Origin: Desarmillaria ectypa
Lineage: Eukaryota > Basidiomycota > Agaricomycetes > Agaricales > Physalacriaceae
Length of the DNA stretch: 64,000 bases
Direction: 5' to 3'
Assembly (NCBI GenBank): GCA_030407005.1
Contig: JAUDYN010000002.1
Coordinates: 558,001 to 622,000, forward strand
This document shows positions 58,739 through 64,000 of the stretch, piece after piece (position 1 is the first letter of the stretch; each line of letters starts with the position of its first letter). The notes below the pieces were generated by a model. The model was given only the letters and a program-made list of their open reading frames with translations, searched no databases and had not been told where the DNA came from. Both the position numbers and the translations under genes were made by a program.

Positions 58739-60840
58739 AGTCTTGAAGAGCTGTCAAAAGACGAGTAGAAGTGGAGCCGGTTGTAGTATGCATTGACGAA
58801 CGCTAAAATAAGCGCCCAAGTCCCAATCGTGTGTCGGAGAGTTGAGATTCCAGCCAAAACAGGAAATCACCACGGAGAGAATGTATGTTCATCTTGATGT
58901 ACTTGCTATACCGAAGTTGCCTTGACCATTGGCTATTCAGGTGCGCTTCGTGAGGGTGAACGAGTTCGCTGTAAGGTTAGGGTTTCCTCATATCGTCATG
59001 GCGAAGACGCGACTCCACCGGCCCGGGGACTCCGAGTCAGCAAGTGAATTAGCAACGTCCAATTCGCCACTGACGCTGACGCTATACGACATTTCCCACT
59101 TGCGATGCCTATAGATGAAGATAAATGCGTCAGAACGAAATGATACCACTGATCTGAAGCAGAGTCATCTGTTCATTACTCCATAGAGTGCCTTGTCCAA
59201 CTCAGTATAACCTTAAGGTTCAAGGAACCTGACGCTAACTTAACTCTTGTATTTAGAAATATCCGAATCCCAAAACTAGCATGGACGACTCGGAGAAAAA
59301 TAGACAAATAGTAAGCAAATAAAGGCGAGTATTTCTTTCGTCGAGGTCCTGGCCACGGTCATCTCTAATCTGCCAGTGAGGTATCAGTACGGCGCAACAT
59401 TGTGACATATTACTATAATGCAGACTTGCACAAAAGCTATTTTAACAGTATCCGCTTTTCTACACTTGGTACTCCAATCCCGCGTTTGTGTTAGTTTCTT
59501 CCTTGAGTTCTCGACTTCTTGCTGAAAAGGTGTCTGTTCTCACGGCGCGGCTTACTGGGCAAAATACGAACCAGCATGAATGATAGCCAGTTCCTGGGCT
59601 CCGTGATACGCGGACCGGCGATAGAACAGCGTGGCCATTCTACCACACTGTCCTAGGCGCTCGAAGAGTCGATTCCGTTAATACTCCGTAACGGCATCAC
59701 CTTTCTTCGTTGAGCATTTTTGGAAGCGTTCGCTAGACACTTTGTTCCCATTCGTTCTGGTACGTTTTGCGGATATAAAACTGGATTGATTTTATGTGCA
59801 TACGTAGACCGGTCCGTTCATTCCCGAGTTTCGAGGAGGGGAAGATATCACTAGGACGGGTGGGAACGAGACCACATAATGTGACGGTAAGCTTGTCTGT
59901 GAAGAGAACAGATGGGGAATCTTTGCGAGTAGGATGTTAATCATATTGGTATAGATCGCGGAAGCAAAAGTGCTGCTCTATAAGATGTCAGTGACAATTT
60001 ACCTCATGAGCAGATTTCTGACGTGTATGGCGGTCGCAGGTCGCTCCATTCATGCCTAGAACGAGATCGATGGTACCTGCAAGGAGATGGTGCGCAAAGT
60101 ATGTATGTGCAAAAGCTTATACAGGTGTGCCACTCCCGTTTTCGTGTCGCAGTCTCGTTTACGAGCTCTGCCAGGATGCGCGACTGTTTTCCGTCCGCCT
60201 ATATGTCAGTGTCATTTAGAGGTATCCTTTCTCAATCGAGACTAGAGACCAAGAAAGGATAGAGGTATAACCGTCGGATGCTCCGGAACAGTTCGCGCCT
60301 AAGAAGTGCCTTTGATCCATCTATTTTGGTCATGCACCACCGAGTCAAGTTCAATGGCGCTTTTAGGGTGACGTCAACTTCACGCCTTCACACCGAATAG
60401 AAATGGGGACGTGCCAACGCATACCCTAAACTTTAAAAGTGTATGTGAATCGCTACTTCCCGACGGATCTTTTGTCTTCATGGTGCCAGTCCAAACAAAA
60501 TGATAATCCCTAACTAGCATACCATACATTCAGATTTCAATTTCCGGGTGATATCTACCTCATCAATGCCTATCTGACGCTAATGTGTGCTTCTTAGCAC
60601 TATTCCCAGTACCCGACACGGAGGAACTGTCATGAAAGTAGGTGAGATCCATCCATTGATGGAATCATCGTAGAACAAGCGCGCGAACTCGTACAAGGCG
60701 CTCCGCATGTGAATTACGATCTTCGCTTTGCATTGCACTTGGTCACAATAACTCCCGGAATTGCATTGCTGGATCCCTGTGCTTTCTTCATGGCGGTAGG
60801 TATAAGTTGAGCTATTGATCATGCGGTCCCGTTTGGAGAG
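58739..60840. other. Intergenic region, no gene supported
   Basis: 2.1 kb between the divergent DUF6535 relic and the P450-like gene. Short ORFs have no recognisable content. Confidence 0.5.
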
Positions 60841-61998
60841 ATGATTTACCACACTCTTGTGCTGCTCCTAGCCTCTGCCTTGTATCTTGCATTTCACCTG
60901 CGAATCAAACGACCTGTTCAGCAATCCACTATATCAACCATTCACTCTCTTCTGAAACCCACCAACGTCTCTCTGGGCTCACTCCTGCATGCTCGTGCTC
61001 GCCCCAATAAGCGCCTTGTCAGGGCATTTGCCCTCACCAATACTTTCGTCAAGGACGACGAGTTTTCCCATACACAATTCCGAAACAGAGCACAGGGCCT
61101 TCTTAACAAGGCCAGCGACTGGCATCGTTTCAGACGAATTGCAGACCATGCAGTCCTATCATCCCTCTCGTCTACTGTTGTCCATGTTGACACGTTCGTA
61201 CAAGCGGTGACATTGCGAGTCATCCTAATTGGCTTGCTAGGTACCAAAGACGTGGAGGACGCCTCTTTTCCTCCATCTTCCATCGAGACCGTCTCATCTT
61301 TGATCACAAAGTTATGGGCTCTATCCAAGCACCCCGAGCCCATTGACCCTACCCTCTTACCCCTTCTTAACCAACATCTACACGTGCTAGTACCAGATAC
61401 CGAAGCTTACCCCAACCCCCTCGATTTTGTTATACCCGCCTGGGAAACAATGTGGCGAGTGGTCGCTACGACGTTCGCACATGTTTACAATGATGATCGG
61501 TTTAGGCGCGCGCTTGCAGAACTACATGCCAATCCTAGTATAACCCAGCTTCGTTTGCATGGCTGTAACCCAAGTGCGGAGAGTATCATCATCGAAGCAA
61601 TGCGCCTTCATCCCCCATCCAAGCACATCTCACGTTTGGTTTCGGGTCTTCCCTCGTTCTTACCCCGCTGGATGTCGTCGCGCTTCTTTGAGACGCTCCA
61701 CGTTGCGGATATTCGGGCGGTACATTATTCTTCAACCGTTTGGGGTTCTTCAGTCGAGACGTTTGATCCTTCGCGCCACACGATATGTACACCAGAGCGG
61801 GAGGAAGGCTTCCTGGCCTTTGGCTATGGAAGGCTACAGTGTGTGGCCAAGAATTGGGCACCAATGGCTGCTGCCACTATCCTGTCATCTATCCTTGCTG
61901 GTGTTGATGAGAATTACCGGATCAAAGCAGGGAGAGGTATTGGGGGAAGAGATGGTTGGGAAGGATGGGAGATCGTGGCGTTGACCGCTGTTCCCTGA
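60841..61998 (+). CDS. Intronless short cytochrome P450-like protein
   Basis: Haem-thiolate monooxygenase-like protein of 385 aa in a single exon. Visible features are an N-terminal membrane anchor (LVLLLASALYLAFHL), an I-helix-like block (IPAWETMWRVVATTF), the ExxR motif in EAMRLHPPSKHISR near residue 253, a PERF-like FDPSRH, and the haem-binding loop FGYGRLQCVAKNWA with the cysteine ligand near 333. It is about 100 residues shorter than usual fungal P450s, and the N-terminal region between anchor and I helix is condensed. Key residues are kept, so it may be functional. No other biosynthetic genes are adjacent and the substrate is unknown. The absence of introns contrasts with most genes around it. 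Confidence 0.78.
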   Translation: MIYHTLVLLLASALYLAFHLRIKRPVQQSTISTIHSLLKPTNVSLGSLLHARARPNKRLVRAFALTNTFVKDDEFSHTQFRNRAQGLLNKASDWHRFRRIADHAVLSSLSSTVVHVDTFVQAVTLRVILIGLLGTKDVEDASFPPSSIETVSSLITKLWALSKHPEPIDPTLLPLLNQHLHVLVPDTEAYPNPLDFVIPAWETMWRVVATTFAHVYNDDRFRRALAELHANPSITQLRLHGCNPSAESIIIEAMRLHPPSKHISRLVSGLPSFLPRWMSSRFFETLHVADIRAVHYSSTVWGSSVETFDPSRHTICTPEREEGFLAFGYGRLQCVAKNWAPMAAATILSSILAGVDENYRIKAGRGIGGRDGWEGWEIVALTAVP

Positions 61999-62283
61999 GG
62001 TGGTAGATAATCGATTTCAATCACGGTTTTCTGTTGTACTCCAGTTTTTCTATCTTATCTTAGGACCTTTTGGTCGAGCCGGTTGACTATTTGTATGATT
62101 CCAATATAGCATCATTTTTGAAATATTGAATGAGTAACTTTACAACCTTCGGTGAATTAGAGTATATAACTTGGCTTCATCATTTGCAGTTGATTTTCAG
62201 AGCGGGGACAAAGTAATCAAAATCAAATATCGATTAACATCCGAAGCCGACAGCTTCGGCCTATAATCTGATGCAGATACACT

Positions 62284-62589
62284 GTGCCCCTTCTCTTCTC
62301 TCAGACTCTCACCAACATTATGGATTATGACAAGTACGCATACTTGGCAGTCACCCTCAGTCCTGCCTCATATTTTACCCAGTACCCATCGGCTCTGACC
62401 AATATACACCCATTGCTTAATTATGTCGGTCCAGTAGGAGCGCTACGCGATGTGCAGATCTTGTGTGTGCTAAAAAAGGGATGGGAACAGCAGGGCGGAT
62501 CGGTGATGGAGTCGTTGAGAGCCACTCAGGGTGTCGATAGAGTTGACGTTCAATCGGTGAGGCAGAGATCCAAAAGGAGCGAATCCTGA
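62284..62589 (+). CDS. Small ORF, unknown function
   Basis: 101-aa ORF, or 90 aa from the inner Met at 62320 (MDYDKYAYLAVTLSPASYF). The stretch LNYVGPVGALRDVQILCVLKKGW and the end ATQGVDRVDVQSVRQRSKR look like real coding sequence, with a beta-alpha-beta pattern. No domain recognised. It could be an intact small protein or the last exon of a longer, lost gene. Confidence 0.4.
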   Translation: MPLLFSQTLTNIMDYDKYAYLAVTLSPASYFTQYPSALTNIHPLLNYVGPVGALRDVQILCVLKKGWEQQGGSVMESLRATQGVDRVDVQSVRQRSKRSES

Positions 62590-62669
62590 GTTTTTCAGGG
62601 GCCCCCCACACTGGGATTAGTGTGAATCTACCCTATTTCTATGGGTAACTCGAGGCTCATATCATTTCT

Positions 62670-64000
62670 CTAGTGTCTCTCTTCGGTTTCCTTCTCATCA
62701 GTTGCATGCGATCTACTATCAGTTCCCATCTCGATGTCTTGTTTATCATCTTCTCGCCTTTCTTCTGTTTGTTTCGTGACATTCTTCTTGGCCTCCCAGC
62801 CTCCTTGATACCCAAACCACGTCTTGTTTTCGCAGTGTGGTCCGCGCAGCAGGAGTATAAAAAGCATCCATCCACAGAATGCCACCGAAAGAGCACCACC
62901 CGCACGCCACCGGTACTGCACAAACACTTTTGTACCTACGGACGAGCCTATCACTTGGCCGATGAATAACTAGTAGCGTATGTAAGGGTATGTACTTTCT
63001 GAGATGGAAAAGGTACGTACAGAAAGGATATACACAGCATTGAGGCGTGCACGAGCCTCTGGATTAATACTATGTCGACATGGCTTGGTAAGTCAACTGT
63101 AAACGATGATCGCTCGCTGAGCACGAACCTGAAAATCCGCGTTGCGAGAGAAACTTCCAGCATTTGCCGAAAGGTATCGATCCCCATCGTAGTAATGATG
63201 ACAGCAACGATGGAAATACCACCAGCGCCCGTTTGTATGATTTGAGAGCACAACAACATGGAAATGGCAATCAAAGACGCGTACCAAGGGACCAAATGAT
63301 CGATAGCCCTTCCCAGTATCGGTCCCATAGCCACTGCAAACATCCCTATAAGCCCGAACAACCCTATCACCAAACTGAATGACAGGTTGAGCGACTGTTT
63401 ACAATCGAAGAATAGAACTCACGTGGAGTAATTGTAAGGATCCCCACCGAGTAGGAAAGTAAGCGTAACCCAGAAATTTGTGAACGATGCACTCGATCCG
63501 ATGCTAATAAGACAGGCTTGGATAAGGAGCGGTTCCGTTACAGCAAATTTGGCCATCGTCTGAAGGATATGCCAGTATGTCAGATGCGCGTTCTTCGCAG
63601 GATAGTCCGGCACGACGAAGTAAGTTCCGAGAACGAGGAAGTACTGAACACCTACGGCGAGGTAGTAGACGACCCGCCATGAGGTGAACTCTCCTATGAC
63701 CCCTGAGAGAACCCGCGCAATAAGGATACCGAAGAGCAGTCCGGCCAGGACAATGGATAAAGCTGAGGCTCGACGTTGTGGTAGAGCGAGATCAACTGCA
63801 AGGGGCATTAAGACTGGGGGAACAACTGTCACGGTACCGACGAGGAAGGATAGCGCCTCAAAAGTGGCAAGGTTGGATGTCACTGATAGACCGATAGTAA
63901 GAGACGCGGAGATGGCCACAAGAATTAAGACGAGTTGTCGACGGCGGACCAGATCTCCAAGAGGTGTGATTAAGACCAGTCCAGTGGCATATCTATTCGC
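62670..64000 (-). CDS. MFS transporter, partial at right edge
   Basis: Major facilitator superfamily transporter, DHA1-like by appearance; it would move a small solute with or against protons. Visible exons: 64000-63423 (runs off the window), 63374-63129, 63069-63021 and 62969-62670, about 390 aa. The N-terminal edge includes the loop motif GDLVRRRQ (family motif A). At least nine hydrophobic segments follow, including LSFLVGTVTVVPPVLMPLAV, ALSIVLAGLLFGILIARVLSG and IGLFGLIGMFAVAMGPILGR. The last exon holds the final helix (VAFCGWMLFILLL) and a charged cytosolic tail. The N-terminal helices lie beyond the window. Reading frame is intact. Confidence 0.88.

Overview
The window is nuclear DNA of a filamentous basidiomycete, most likely an Agaricomycete. 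Coding regions are broken by many short GT-AG introns, mostly 43-61 nt. Gene types fit this group: a DUF6535 membrane protein, an F-box/LRR-like protein, a MYND protein, an HMG-box factor, a Zn2Cys6 factor, an Adp1-like ABC transporter and chromovirus-type retroelements. I spliced all exons by hand from GT/AG sites, reading phase and family motifs. Every multi-exon model given as a CDS closes in frame, but none has transcript support.

Left edge (1-6.1 kb): a Ty3/gypsy chromovirus without its 5' end, ending in an LTR, directly abuts a reverse-strand Ty1/copia element that is cut off early in pol. The second copia landmark is an LTR about 240 bp upstream of a serine peptidase gene. In the gypsy polyprotein the frame is broken only by five TGA codons, each where an arginine CGA is expected.

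6.3-24 kb: an S33 alpha/beta hydrolase, a secreted CAP/PR-1 protein, a small single-pass membrane protein, a decayed C5-DNA methyltransferase lying head to head with a PAAF1/Rpn14 WD40 proteasome chaperone, a MYND zinc-finger protein, a relic reading frame, a glyoxalase-like protein, an unrecognised conserved protein and an HMG-box transcription factor.

24-49 kb: an Adp1-type ABCG transporter with an EGF-like ectodomain, an Mcp1-like membrane protein, a non-autonomous hAT-like transposon with a perfect 8-bp target duplication, a serine/threonine kinase with a long insertion in its N-lobe, a CBM21/RVxF glycogen-targeting PP1 subunit, a Zn2Cys6 transcription factor, adenylate kinase and a small membrane protein. 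Long intergenic stretches separate several of these.

49-64 kb: a stretch of diverged repeats about 0.87 kb apart, an unrecognised 225-aa protein, an F-box-like gene, a small secreted protein, a broken DUF6535 gene, an intronless short P450-like gene, a small ORF and an MFS transporter running off the right edge.

The genes do not form an evident pathway or biosynthetic cluster. The main themes are transposon insertion next to promoters, decay of TEs and of a DNA methyltransferase, and repeated use of very small exons (6, 12, 12 and 13 nt). I did not find a convincing new multi-gene system.
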